Below, piece by piece: positions 11,261-20,423 of a DNA stretch of 38,873 nt. Within the stretch, counting starts at the first letter, position 1. Each line of letters starts with the position of its first letter. Position numbers and translations under genes: made by a program. The DNA lies in contig JAFAIN010000121.1 of NCBI GenBank assembly GCA_019236695.1, positions 1 to 38,873 on the forward strand. The letters are read 5' to 3'. This DNA is from Acidobacteriota bacterium (lineage in GTDB: Bacteria > Acidobacteriota > Terriglobia > Terriglobales > Acidobacteriaceae). The notes beneath the pieces are model-generated. The model ran no database searches, was not told where the DNA came from, and worked only from the letters and a program-made list of their open reading frames with translations.

Positions 11261-12685
11261 TTATCTCCCATTGTTTCCCTGTGCCAGCAGGGCCGGCTCT
11301 GCGGTTTCCTGCATGGGGTGCTCGCCGCAGGAGCGCTCCTCTGCGGTTCGAATGTTCTCAGCCAGGCAGCGGACAATCTGCGGCCATGAATACCTGCGTA
11401 CCGCGCCCGGCTCGGGGCTCACCAGGGCTTCGCCTGCCTGCAGGCGGTTATGGCACATGTGGAGCAGGTCACGAATGGCGGTGACGTTGAACGGATCCAC
11501 GCACCAGCCCGCGCGCGTCTCCCGCAGCACCTGGTCAATAGCGCCGCCCGGGGGTGAGAGCGCAATGATGGGCTTGCCGCTGGCCAGATAGTCGAACAGC
11601 TTGCCCGCGTGTGATTTCGCATTGGTTGCAATGAGCAGCAGCAGGTTAGCTTCCTTCAGCAGGTCGAGCCCGCGCTGCTTCGTCAAGAACCCGTACTCGC
11701 GAACGCCGGCGCGGCCGGAGAGCAGCGGCCTGCAATCAGGAGTCACCCTGCCGATAAAGCGCGTCTCGAACCCGCTGCGCACAGGCTCGGGAAGGGAATC
11801 CAGCGCCGCCAGGTAAGCCGCGGGCGAATACACAGGCGAGGCATTCAGCGTTCCGAAATACGTCACGATTGTGAGCCGCTTGCCGTGTACTGTTCCTGAG
11901 CCTGCGGCCGGGGTTGCGCCTGCCTGTTCCAGTTGCTCCGCCTGCGGTTCGTACCCGTTCGTAGTGCAAACGAATTTCGCGGGCGGCAAATCAGGGTAGC
12001 GCTGCCGAAGCTCCTGCACCCAGGGCGGTGTTGCAATGGAAACAATGCTGGAAAGCTCGAATGCGCTTCGCTCGATTTCTCGTGCCTTCGCCCATTCGCT
12101 TTCGCTCCAGCCCAGCGAGTAGTCGCTGGGACCGTCGGACTGTGAAACGTAGTAGCCCAGCCAGTCGTCGCGAAGATCGGTGACCAGCGTCAAATGCGGG
12201 AACTTGCGCTTCAGGGCGCTGCCGATGCGCAGCAGCGAATACGGTGGGGCAATCACGATCACGGTATCGATTGCATGCCGGCGAACAATGCGGCTTGCCT
12301 TGCGCAACGCGAATGGGTACCACAGCGACTGCACATCAGGGAACAGCCCTCTTACGGCTGCCCGCTTCAGGGCCCGTGTAAGGGCGGCGACTGCTCCTGC
12401 CGGGCTCGCTCCGGCGCCATCGCGCTTCCTTCCGGCCAGGCGGCGCCAAAGCAGGTCCTTCAGCCGGTATGGCGGCTCGGGGTTCCATGCCCGGTACACC
12501 TTGACCTCCGGCGGCACGAGTTTCTGCAGTTCCGGGTCGTGATAAGCGGTCGAAGGTTTGCGCACCGTGAGCACGAACGTGCGGCAGCCTTCCCGCGGGA
12601 AATAGCGTGAGTAGGCGATTGCTCTCGGCACACCAACGCCGCCGCTTGGCGGAAACAGGTAAGAGATGACTAGAACGTTTCGCAT
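11261..12685 (-). CDS. Glycosyltransferase (GT4-like)
   Basis: 474 aa; N-term 'NVLVISYLFPPSGGVGVPRAIAYSRYFPREG', C-term 'NAKSHAGKLFDYLASGKPIIALSPPGGAIDQVL'. Confidence 0.85.
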   Translation of the reverse strand: MRNVLVISYLFPPSGGVGVPRAIAYSRYFPREGCRTFVLTVRKPSTAYHDPELQKLVPPEVKVYRAWNPEPPYRLKDLLWRRLAGRKRDGAGASPAGAVAALTRALKRAAVRGLFPDVQSLWYPFALRKASRIVRRHAIDTVIVIAPPYSLLRIGSALKRKFPHLTLVTDLRDDWLGYYVSQSDGPSDYSLGWSESEWAKAREIERSAFELSSIVSIATPPWVQELRQRYPDLPPAKFVCTTNGYEPQAEQLEQAGATPAAGSGTVHGKRLTIVTYFGTLNASPVYSPAAYLAALDSLPEPVRSGFETRFIGRVTPDCRPLLSGRAGVREYGFLTKQRGLDLLKEANLLLLIATNAKSHAGKLFDYLASGKPIIALSPPGGAIDQVLRETRAGWCVDPFNVTAIRDLLHMCHNRLQAGEALVSPEPGAVRRYSWPQIVRCLAENIRTAEERSCGEHPMQETAEPALLAQGNNGR

Positions 12686-12696
12686 CGCCTCGCGCG

Positions 12697-15057
12697 CTAC
12701 ATCCGCATTTCCGAAATCGTCACGCCCTTGCGCCCGCCCTCGCGCGCCGCCTCAATTAACCGTGGAAGCGCCTGCAGCGCGGCTTCATTCGTCCCGTGAT
12801 AGAGGATGATGTCACCGTTCACGATCGGCTTGGCCTCCAGCCGGCTGGTGATCTCCTCAGGAGTGGCTGCCTTGAAATCTTTGGGATCGACGCTCCACAT
12901 CACGAAACGCTCCCCCTCTCGAACGCTGGCGTAAAGCGAGCGTAGCGCCAGCCTGCCGAACGGAGGGCGGAACAGAGTGCATGGCCGGCCCTGAACCTGC
13001 TCGATCAGCCGCGCTGTCATGGCCACTTCGCGCATTGCTACCCGCCACGGCATCGTGCTCAACCGCGGGTGCGAGTAGGAATGATTTCCCAGTTCGTGCC
13101 CCTCGCTGAGAATGTAACGGGTCAGTTCCGGCTCTTCCTCAATGCGATTTCCGATCAGAAAGAAAGTGGCTTTCAGCGAATGCTCTCTCAGGATTTCGAG
13201 AATTCGCGGAGTGAACACCGCGTCGGGCCCGTCATCGAAGGTCAGCGCGAATTGCGGCACATCCCGGCGGCCGTTCCACACCAGTGCCCGCCTGGGGTAC
13301 ACCGCTTCAAACAGCCGCTTCAGCAGACGCCGCGCCCCAGAAGCCGGGAACTCTGCGCGATAGCCGTAGCTGGCGCGCCCGGCGAACAGGCTGCCACCGT
13401 ACTGGTCCTGGGCGAACTGCTGCGCCGCCGCTCCGAGTGCGCCGCGCAATTCCGCGTCATCCAGAACCGATTCCAGGGCCGCCACCAGGGCGTCCGTATC
13501 CGCCCCGGCCGCCACCAGCCCGCACCGGCCCTGCACCAGCACTTCGGCAACCAGCCCGGAATTCATCGCCACCACGGTTACGCCTGCCGCCATTGCTTCC
13601 AGCATGGCCACCGGAACGGCGGAACTGCCCGCCGCCTGCACGTATGCGTCAAAGGCCGGCAGCCATGGTGTGTAGTCGGGCTGCTCGCCGGCAAAAAACG
13701 CATCGTCGATGAACCCGGCGCGCTCGGCGAATCGTCGCGCGTCATCCACCGCCGGGCCGGCGCCGATGACCACGAGGCGAAGCCGGTTCCGCGAGCGCCA
13801 TAGGCGCTGAAATGCTGTCATTACTTCCTGCAATGTTTCCGTGTTCCGGTTCGCGCAGCACCCAATGATCAGGCTGCCCGGATACAGCTTGCGAAACTCC
13901 GATCCCACGGTTGGCGTGTCATGTTGTGGGGGTGCGGAGACAGAACGCCCGTCTGTGTTTCTCGGGGAACCGCCGGAGCCGGCCGCAAGGTGATCCGGAT
14001 TCTCCAGGTCAACGCCGCTGGAACTATGGTCGGTTACCGCATGCTGAGCGGTTGCGAGTTCCGCCCGGAAGGCCGCAAAAGTCCGGCGGATGCCTTCTTC
14101 CGTCGAGATCGGTTGCTGCCACCCGGCATTCTTCAGCTTTGAGTTGTCGAACCCGTTCCCGGCCCACATGCTGCGGACCTTGTAAGGAGTGAATACCGCA
14201 GGCAACTGGCCCCTGGAATAGCGGTGGTACTTCTCCATGCCGAATGCCAGGCCGAGGAAGAGAGGATATGGCACGTGCCAGGCACGCAGCGGGCGAACCT
14301 CGCGGCAATACTGACGGAAGTACTGGCGGCAGGTCGGAATATCGTCGTCCACCACGTTGAACACCTGTCCGGCGCTTTCGGGCGCGAGGCCGGCCGTCAC
14401 GATGGCCTCGGCGCAATTCGGAGCGTAGCTGAGCGGCAGGCGGTTGCGCCCGCCGAGGTATACAAAACGTTCTCCCAGCGGCAGTCCTACGCGTGTTGAA
14501 AAGTGCCCGCCGCCTGGGCCGTAGATCACCCCGGGCCGGAACACCACCAGCTCGAATCCGTTTTTTTGCTGGTATTCCCAGAAGAGCTCTTCCTGCCGCA
14601 GCTTCGTATAGGCGTATGGGTCGCGCCGTACCGGCTCGGTTTCGAGCGGCGTATTCTCGTCGATCTTTGCACCGCGCCCCAGTCGGGCCACTCCGTAGAC
14701 GGCAAATGAGCCGATCAGCACAACCCGCATCCGCCGTCGCCCCACCGCCTCCAGCAGGTTCCGCGAACCGACCACCGAATCCAGGAACAGGTCGGCAATC
14801 GCGCCCCGCATTCCCGAGGCCAGGTGAATCACCGCATCCGCGCCGTTTACCGCCGCGCCAATGTCGTCGGGCGACTTCAGATTCCCGGCTGTGTATTCAA
14901 TGTGCGCATGGCGATATCGTGCGGCCACGGTTTCAATGCGGCCTCGCTTGTTGCGGTCGCGCAGCATGCATCGCAGGTCCGTGTGGCCGTTCGCCAGCAG
15001 GCGGTCGATCACGTACGTGCCCAGAAAGCCCCCCGCCCCGGTGACCAGAATCTTCAT
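12697..15057 (-). CDS. Triple fusion: NAD-dependent epimerase/dehydratase + GT4-type glycosyltransferase C-terminal half + CE4 polysaccharide deacetylase
   Basis: Start taken at 15057 (MKILVTGAGGFLGTYVIDRLL). Epimerase with 'YAYTKLRQEELFW'; central 'AYVQAAGSSAVPVAMLEAMAAGVTVVAMNSGLVAEVL' (GT-B C-terminal domain); C-term 'FALTFDDGPDAVFTPRILEIL' + 'HELGNHSYSHPRL' (NodB homology). One uninterrupted frame. Confidence 0.88.
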   Translation of the reverse strand: MKILVTGAGGFLGTYVIDRLLANGHTDLRCMLRDRNKRGRIETVAARYRHAHIEYTAGNLKSPDDIGAAVNGADAVIHLASGMRGAIADLFLDSVVGSRNLLEAVGRRRMRVVLIGSFAVYGVARLGRGAKIDENTPLETEPVRRDPYAYTKLRQEELFWEYQQKNGFELVVFRPGVIYGPGGGHFSTRVGLPLGERFVYLGGRNRLPLSYAPNCAEAIVTAGLAPESAGQVFNVVDDDIPTCRQYFRQYCREVRPLRAWHVPYPLFLGLAFGMEKYHRYSRGQLPAVFTPYKVRSMWAGNGFDNSKLKNAGWQQPISTEEGIRRTFAAFRAELATAQHAVTDHSSSGVDLENPDHLAAGSGGSPRNTDGRSVSAPPQHDTPTVGSEFRKLYPGSLIIGCCANRNTETLQEVMTAFQRLWRSRNRLRLVVIGAGPAVDDARRFAERAGFIDDAFFAGEQPDYTPWLPAFDAYVQAAGSSAVPVAMLEAMAAGVTVVAMNSGLVAEVLVQGRCGLVAAGADTDALVAALESVLDDAELRGALGAAAQQFAQDQYGGSLFAGRASYGYRAEFPASGARRLLKRLFEAVYPRRALVWNGRRDVPQFALTFDDGPDAVFTPRILEILREHSLKATFFLIGNRIEEEPELTRYILSEGHELGNHSYSHPRLSTMPWRVAMREVAMTARLIEQVQGRPCTLFRPPFGRLALRSLYASVREGERFVMWSVDPKDFKAATPEEITSRLEAKPIVNGDIILYHGTNEAALQALPRLIEAAREGGRKGVTISEMRM

Positions 15058-16157
15058 CGGTTGCCTCCCACCGTCAGCTTTTTCGGGTACACCTGGGCAA
15101 ACACTTCGTCCATCAGCGCGGCCACGCGCAGCATTTCGGAATAAGGAATCGGCAACGGAGCCTCTTGCAGAATGCTTTGGTAAAACATGGAAAAGAGCAG
15201 GCGCATGCCCGCAAAGAACTGGAACCGCGAGCCGGCAAAATCCCTGCAATTACGCAAGCCCTCGCGGAAGTAGTCCCAGCCGTACTGCAGGGGAGGGAAC
15301 AGGCGTCCCAGCGCGCTGGGAAACTTCTGGGCCCGGTCGAGCACTACGGTTCGCAGCGCATAGTCAACCCGCGCCGTAGCCTTGGTTCCATATACTCGAG
15401 CAAAATGCCCTAACGGCATGGCATTTGAGCAGAAAGTGGCATAGGCAGAGACTCCGCCGGCCTGCATCATCACCCGCAATTCGTCCAGCGGCGCCGTGGG
15501 GTGGTTGAACCGCCGGAACGCGGAGGCGTGCACCGCGGTTGGCCCTTCGGGAAGCAGGGGGACAATCTTGTTGAGCGCGTGATCAATAATGTTGTGAAAG
15601 AGCTGGCCGGGCAGCCGGTGGACCCAGTGATTGGAATCGGCCAGCAGCGCTTGTCCGAATGCGCTGCCCAGGTTGTAGCCGTAGTAGCTCTCGATGTGCA
15701 CAACCTCGCCCAGCAGGCCTTCCTTTATCATCTGGCGGAAGCGCACTGCTTGCGAATCGAAGTTGGGCCAGTAATTGATCGTCATCTTGCGCCCGGCAGC
15801 CTGCACCGCCGCCACGATCTGCCGCGATTCCGCGGCATCCATGGCCAGCGGCTTTTCTACGACTACGTGCGCCCCGGCAGCGACCGCTTTTCTTGTAAGC
15901 TGCAGGTGTGATTGTGGCGGGGTCGTAATGTGCACTACATCGAGCTGCTCGGCGGCGAGCATGCGGTCAAAATCGCTGTAGGCGTTCGGAATCCCATGGC
16001 GCTCGGCAAACTGCCCCGCCATCAGCGGCTCGATATCACAGGCGGCGGCCAGCCGCGCGCCCGGAATCGTTCCGATCTCCTCCGCGTGGCCGTCGGCAAT
16101 CTTGCCGCAACCTACAATGCCGGCTCGCAACGTGCGAATTGGTTCCTTACTCGACAT
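15054..16157 (-). CDS. Gfo/Idh/MocA family oxidoreductase
   Basis: 367 aa; 'RAGIVGCGKIADGHAEEI', 'HVVVEKPLAMDAAESRQI'; overlaps downstream gene start by 4 nt (ATGA). Confidence 0.93.
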   Translation of the reverse strand: MSSKEPIRTLRAGIVGCGKIADGHAEEIGTIPGARLAAACDIEPLMAGQFAERHGIPNAYSDFDRMLAAEQLDVVHITTPPQSHLQLTRKAVAAGAHVVVEKPLAMDAAESRQIVAAVQAAGRKMTINYWPNFDSQAVRFRQMIKEGLLGEVVHIESYYGYNLGSAFGQALLADSNHWVHRLPGQLFHNIIDHALNKIVPLLPEGPTAVHASAFRRFNHPTAPLDELRVMMQAGGVSAYATFCSNAMPLGHFARVYGTKATARVDYALRTVVLDRAQKFPSALGRLFPPLQYGWDYFREGLRNCRDFAGSRFQFFAGMRLLFSMFYQSILQEAPLPIPYSEMLRVAALMDEVFAQVYPKKLTVGGNR

Positions 16158-16201
16158 TTATCAGAGCCCGATCGTGCCTGGCTTCCTCATTTCTCCGCAT
16201 A

Positions 16202-17275
16202 TCATGCCGGCGCGAGCTCGGGTGCGGCCTGCGCGGCAGCCACAACGGCTCGCGGATTTTGCCGCAACCGCAGCGCTTCCACCGCCAGAAACATCTGCCA
16301 TGCGGTTACGAAATAAATTTCTGCATTTTGCCGGCGCGCCTCTTCGGCCACCCAATGAAAAAGATTTCTCAGCCCGCCCTGTGCCAGCAGCACTTCAGCG
16401 TTCTTCTCCTGGCAGCCGTGCGTGTGCAGCTTCAGGAACAGGTCACCGCCGATTCTGGGCCCAAGCTCGAACCATCGCCGCGCGCGATATTCCGTCGGCG
16501 GATCGGAATGCGAGAGGTCGCCGAATTCAATGCGGGGCAACAGGCGTTCGGCCCAGCGCAGGCCGAATGGTCCGGGAATCATCAAAAGGTCGCCTTCCAC
16601 CCCGCCGCCCGGCGCCACATCCGGCCCTCCATCGTAGGACTTGGGGGCGTCCGGATCGTCGGTTGCCCAGTAAATGCTGTTTACTTTGCGTGCTTGTGTG
16701 GGCGCGGCGCCGGAAGGCATGGTGAAATCGGCGTAGCAACCGAGCTCGCGCAGAATCGTGATCTCGTCATTCAATCCGCAGCGCCGGCCATCCGGTCGCG
16801 AATTGTCCAGCGCCCAGTTGCCATGAATGAAGCCGAAGGCCAGGCGGCCATCACGCTTGCGCAGCATTCCATATTCCTGGTGCAGGGTGCGGCAGAATCC
16901 CGTGATCCGGTCGATGAAGTCGCGCCTGCCCTCGCCGTCATGGTGCAGGTGAATTTCCACATCCGCGATGCCTGCCCGCGCCATGCTCGCAAGTGGCTTG
17001 AGGAACTCGTGCCGGTACTCTTCCTCGGGAAAGAAAAACGTGTATTGCGGAGGCTGGCCGGCCGAATCGCGCTCGCATTCCGCGATCTGCGGCCATTCCG
17101 CCGCCCATTGCGCCACGCGCCGGTTGGCTGTCGCTGAATCCGGCTTGCGCCACAACGGCTCGAAGTGGTCAGCCACAGCCAGCCACACCCGCTTCACCGG
17201 CCCGGCCATGCAGCGCCGCATCCGGTCGGCAAAATAGCCGGGACCCCAGATCTGGGCGTAGCGGGGCAGCCTCAT
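16202..17275 (-). CDS. Polysaccharide deacetylase-like (beta/alpha barrel) protein of uncertain family
   Basis: Start taken at 17275 (MRLPRYAQIWGPGYF). Conserved-looking His/Asp motifs 'VADHFEP', 'VEIHLHHDGEG', 'FGFIHGNWALDNS', 'LKLHTHGC'. ATGA overlap with the upstream GT gene. Confidence 0.6.
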   Translation of the reverse strand: MRLPRYAQIWGPGYFADRMRRCMAGPVKRVWLAVADHFEPLWRKPDSATANRRVAQWAAEWPQIAECERDSAGQPPQYTFFFPEEEYRHEFLKPLASMARAGIADVEIHLHHDGEGRRDFIDRITGFCRTLHQEYGMLRKRDGRLAFGFIHGNWALDNSRPDGRRCGLNDEITILRELGCYADFTMPSGAAPTQARKVNSIYWATDDPDAPKSYDGGPDVAPGGGVEGDLLMIPGPFGLRWAERLLPRIEFGDLSHSDPPTEYRARRWFELGPRIGGDLFLKLHTHGCQEKNAEVLLAQGGLRNLFHWVAEEARRQNAEIYFVTAWQMFLAVEALRLRQNPRAVVAAAQAAPELAPA

Positions 17276-18528
17276 GCGTGCGCTCCCGCCAGCACCGGTT
17301 CCGGCGCCGCCTGCCATTTTGGCAGCGGCCGTTTCAACGCCGTTTCGCAAACCTCCAGGACTTCCCGCGCCATCGTCTCGAAGTCCCTGCGGAACTGCCG
17401 CGCCAGCAATTGTTCATCCCACCGGCGGTCGAGCGCCTGCCGCAGCGCCGCGGCCAGCGCCGCCACATCGCGCGCCGCAACCATGTAGCCGCAGCTCTCG
17501 TTCATAACCTCCGGAATGCCGCCCACGTTGGTGGCCACCACCGGCCGGCCGCAGCACAAGGCTTCGAGAATCGCGTTCGGGCAGCCTTCGTCGTAGCTCG
17601 GAAGCGAGAACACGTCGCAGGCTGCCAGCCACTGCGCAATGCTCGCCGGCTCCAGGCGGCCGATGATCTCGATTTGTTCGCCTCCCGGCTGCGCAACCAT
17701 GCGGCGGAGCACTCCTTCATCGGGCCCGTTCCCCGCAAAGATCAGCTTGATGTTCCGGTCGGACTTTGCCAACTCGCGCGCTGCCTGCGCCAGCTCCCGT
17801 ACGCCTTTCTTGATGTCGAAGCGGCCTACATAAAGAATCAAGTGTGCGCTGGGGTTAATCCCCAGTTCGCGGCGCGCCTCGGTACGGCTGCGCACCGTAA
17901 AAATTGCCGCGTCGCACCCGTTGTGGATGGCCCGCGTGCGCCCTGCATCTGCGCCCAGCCCAATGGCATGCTGGCGCAGCGATTCGCTCTTCGTGATTAC
18001 GTAATCCGCGTTGCGCACCGTCCAGCCGCTCAAGTAGCGGCTGATTGCATCGGGAATATTGTGGAGGTCGCTGCCGATGGAGCCCACCACCGCGGGGACC
18101 CGCAGCCGGCGGGCCAGCGTGACCGCCGCGAATCCTACCGGATAAATCCAGTAGTTCAAGATGACGTCGGGCTGCAGAGCTCGTACCAGCGGCTCTGCGT
18201 AGTTCGCGCAGGTCAGGCCGTTGAATGCCCGTGTAATCACCGGGAAAGCCGGATACTCAAGGTAGTATGCCTGCACCCCTCCCGGGGAGAAGTCCGGGTC
18301 GGGAGAACGGTGCCACTTCGGCTGCATCCAGCGCGGATACCGCGAGAATGGGCAAACCACCTGCACGTCAACCATTCGGTTCAGCGCCCGCAGCATCTCG
18401 AGGTTTGATTTGCCGCGGTACGGTTGGGCGGGCGTGGGAAAGCTGTGCGTTACCACCACGATGCGGCCAACGCCCTTGATGCGGGGCATTACGGGCAAGC
18501 CGCTCGGCAAATTGTTCTTGACCCGCAT
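17272..18528 (-). CDS. Glycosyltransferase family 4
   Basis: 'LILYVGRFDIKKGVRELAQAA', 'LPSYDEGCPNAILEALCCGRPVVATNVGGIPEV'; start ambiguous (18576, 18528 or 18489). Confidence 0.93.
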   Translation of the reverse strand: MRVKNNLPSGLPVMPRIKGVGRIVVVTHSFPTPAQPYRGKSNLEMLRALNRMVDVQVVCPFSRYPRWMQPKWHRSPDPDFSPGGVQAYYLEYPAFPVITRAFNGLTCANYAEPLVRALQPDVILNYWIYPVGFAAVTLARRLRVPAVVGSIGSDLHNIPDAISRYLSGWTVRNADYVITKSESLRQHAIGLGADAGRTRAIHNGCDAAIFTVRSRTEARRELGINPSAHLILYVGRFDIKKGVRELAQAARELAKSDRNIKLIFAGNGPDEGVLRRMVAQPGGEQIEIIGRLEPASIAQWLAACDVFSLPSYDEGCPNAILEALCCGRPVVATNVGGIPEVMNESCGYMVAARDVAALAAALRQALDRRWDEQLLARQFRRDFETMAREVLEVCETALKRPLPKWQAAPEPVLAGAHA

Positions 18529-18599
18529 CGCATTCGCCTGATGGTCGCGCGTGCAGCCCGTGGCCTGCACGAACACACTTCCGGGGAGTTCAGCGCGCC

Positions 18600-18790
18600 A
18601 ATCTACAACCTACGCGAAAGGTTACTTTCCTGAAAGGTTACTTAGGTTTGCGGCGAAATGAGCAAAACCATTGCGAAAGTAACTTTGGTAACTGGACCAC
18701 GCGCCGCGGCAGGCATCCAGCTAGTTAGCCGGCCGGCCATCGGTCTTCCTTTTTGCCGTTGTCTCGACGTAACTTTGGTTTACGCCGCTT
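18600..18790. promoter_or_regulatory. Candidate regulatory region between divergent polysaccharide operons, with repeated GAAAGGTTACTT / GTAACTTTGGT motifs
   Basis: gaaaggttactt at 18616-18627 and 18632-18643; gtaactttggt at 18679-18689 and 18769-18779; near-palindrome aaagtaacttt at 18676-18686. Confidence 0.45.
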
Positions 18791-18851
18791 CTTGTCGCCC
18801 CGGGGAAACCGCATCCTTTACCTGCTATTCTCGCCGCAGGATTATTTTCTC

Positions 18852-20423
18852 TTGAGCGCTGCAGCCACGAGTGAGAGTCCGGCCAGCCGGTCCAAAGTCG
18901 CCCAGAATTTTGCCTGGACGGCTCTGGAAATGATCCTGCTCACGCTGGGTACCCTGGCGGTCGGCATTGCCGTGGCGCGAACCATCGGGCCGCGGCGCCT
19001 TGCCTATTTCAACTATGTTTACTGGCTTACCACTGCGGGCAGCCTGCTGGGTTGCATGGGTATCCCGGGTACTACGTTCAAATATATGGGCGAGTTGTTG
19101 GGCAGCGGCGAGAACGGCGCCGCCAGGGCAGTGTACCGGCATACCTTGCGCCTGCAGGCCATGATCGCAATCGTAATCGCCTCGTGTGGCCTGGTGGCGG
19201 TGCTGCTGTGGGGCGACCCGCAGTATCGCCTCGTTTCTCTGCTCATGGTGGTCAGCGTGGTTCCGCAGATGCTGGGCTTTATCCCCTCGCAGGCCAACCG
19301 CGCCGCCGAGGATTTTCGCGCCAATACGCTTGCCTCGCTCGGCGCCGAATTCCTCAACATGGCCGGAATTGTAGCCAGCCTGCTTCTGCACTGGAACCTG
19401 GTGGGCATAGCCGCCACCATCCTGCTCTGCCGCACTGGCGAGTTCATCGGCAAAGCGGCTGCCGTGAGCCGCAGGCAAAAAGGCTTTCCCAACATTCCGT
19501 TGCCGGAGCACCTGCGGCGGCGCATGTGGAACTTTACCGGCCTGGGTACCGGCCTGCTGCTGCTGCAGGTCATCGTGTGGGACCGCTCCGACATCATCTT
19601 TCTCAAATGGCTGGCGACAGACATTCGCCAGGTGGCCTTCTTCTCAATTTCCTTCACCCTCGCGGACCGGCTGCTTCAGATTCCGCAGGCCTTCGGCAGC
19701 GCGGTGGGCGCTACTCAAATGGCCGAGTATGGCCGCGACCGCCAGAAGTTGTTTCGCATTACCGGCGTGGCCGGCATTTACGTACTTATGGCGGCTATGC
19801 CCATGCTGGTCGGGGCGGCGTGCCTGAGCGCCCCATTGGTCAGCACGATCTACGGCAGCCAGTATCTCCCCGCTATCTCGGTTTTTACGCTGGTCGCGAT
19901 CCTCGCCATTCCGAAAGCGGTGCTGGCGCCCGCGCAGAGCCTTCTGTACTCCACAGAGGAACTCGGATTTCTGCTGAAGTGGGGCTGCCTGTCGGGTGTC
20001 GTCAACATCGCGCTCGATGTGCTGCTCATCCCGCACATGGGCGCTCGCGGCGCGGCGCTGGGCAATGGCCTGGCACAGGCGGTGGCGGCAGTCGGCATAT
20101 GGTCGCGTGCCTTCTGGCGTCATCCCGTCAGGATTGACGTTAAGGCGGCGCTGAAAGTGCTTGCCGCCACGCTGTTGATGGTGGCGGTCGTGGTTCCCAT
20201 TGCCCGCAGCGGCTGGCCCGGTCCCCTGAAGCTGGTCCTGGGAATTGCGGCAGGCGCGGTTGTCTACCTCTCCGCCATTCGCATTCAGCGCGTCTTCTCG
20301 CGCGAAGACCGCCAGCGCCTGGTTTACGTGACCATGAAAATCCCGAAGTTCGTCGGCAGGACCGCCATCCTGCTGGTCAACTTCATTGCACCCGTCCCAA
20401 GCACGGTGGAAGCGAGCTCCTGA
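18852..20423 (+). CDS. Polysaccharide flippase / oligosaccharide transporter (Wzx/MATE-like)
   Basis: 12+ TM-like protein; 'VAQNFAWTALEMILLTLGTLAVGIAVARTIGPRRLAYFNYVYWL', 'IPHMGARGAALGNGLAQAV'. Start probably TTG 18852; ORF open from 18753. Confidence 0.87.
   Translation: MSAAATSESPASRSKVAQNFAWTALEMILLTLGTLAVGIAVARTIGPRRLAYFNYVYWLTTAGSLLGCMGIPGTTFKYMGELLGSGENGAARAVYRHTLRLQAMIAIVIASCGLVAVLLWGDPQYRLVSLLMVVSVVPQMLGFIPSQANRAAEDFRANTLASLGAEFLNMAGIVASLLLHWNLVGIAATILLCRTGEFIGKAAAVSRRQKGFPNIPLPEHLRRRMWNFTGLGTGLLLLQVIVWDRSDIIFLKWLATDIRQVAFFSISFTLADRLLQIPQAFGSAVGATQMAEYGRDRQKLFRITGVAGIYVLMAAMPMLVGAACLSAPLVSTIYGSQYLPAISVFTLVAILAIPKAVLAPAQSLLYSTEELGFLLKWGCLSGVVNIALDVLLIPHMGARGAALGNGLAQAVAAVGIWSRAFWRHPVRIDVKAALKVLAATLLMVAVVVPIARSGWPGPLKLVLGIAAGAVVYLSAIRIQRVFSREDRQRLVYVTMKIPKFVGRTAILLVNFIAPVPSTVEASS

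Noticed and set aside
13921-14142. Plus-strand peptide 'VIRILQVNAAGTMVGYRM' resembling a GT4 N-terminus, opposite the linker of the triple fusion, hinting at inversion of the missing GT half
   Set aside because: Similarity spans only about 15 residues, and the minus strand here still encodes the epimerase C-terminus; most likely coincidence
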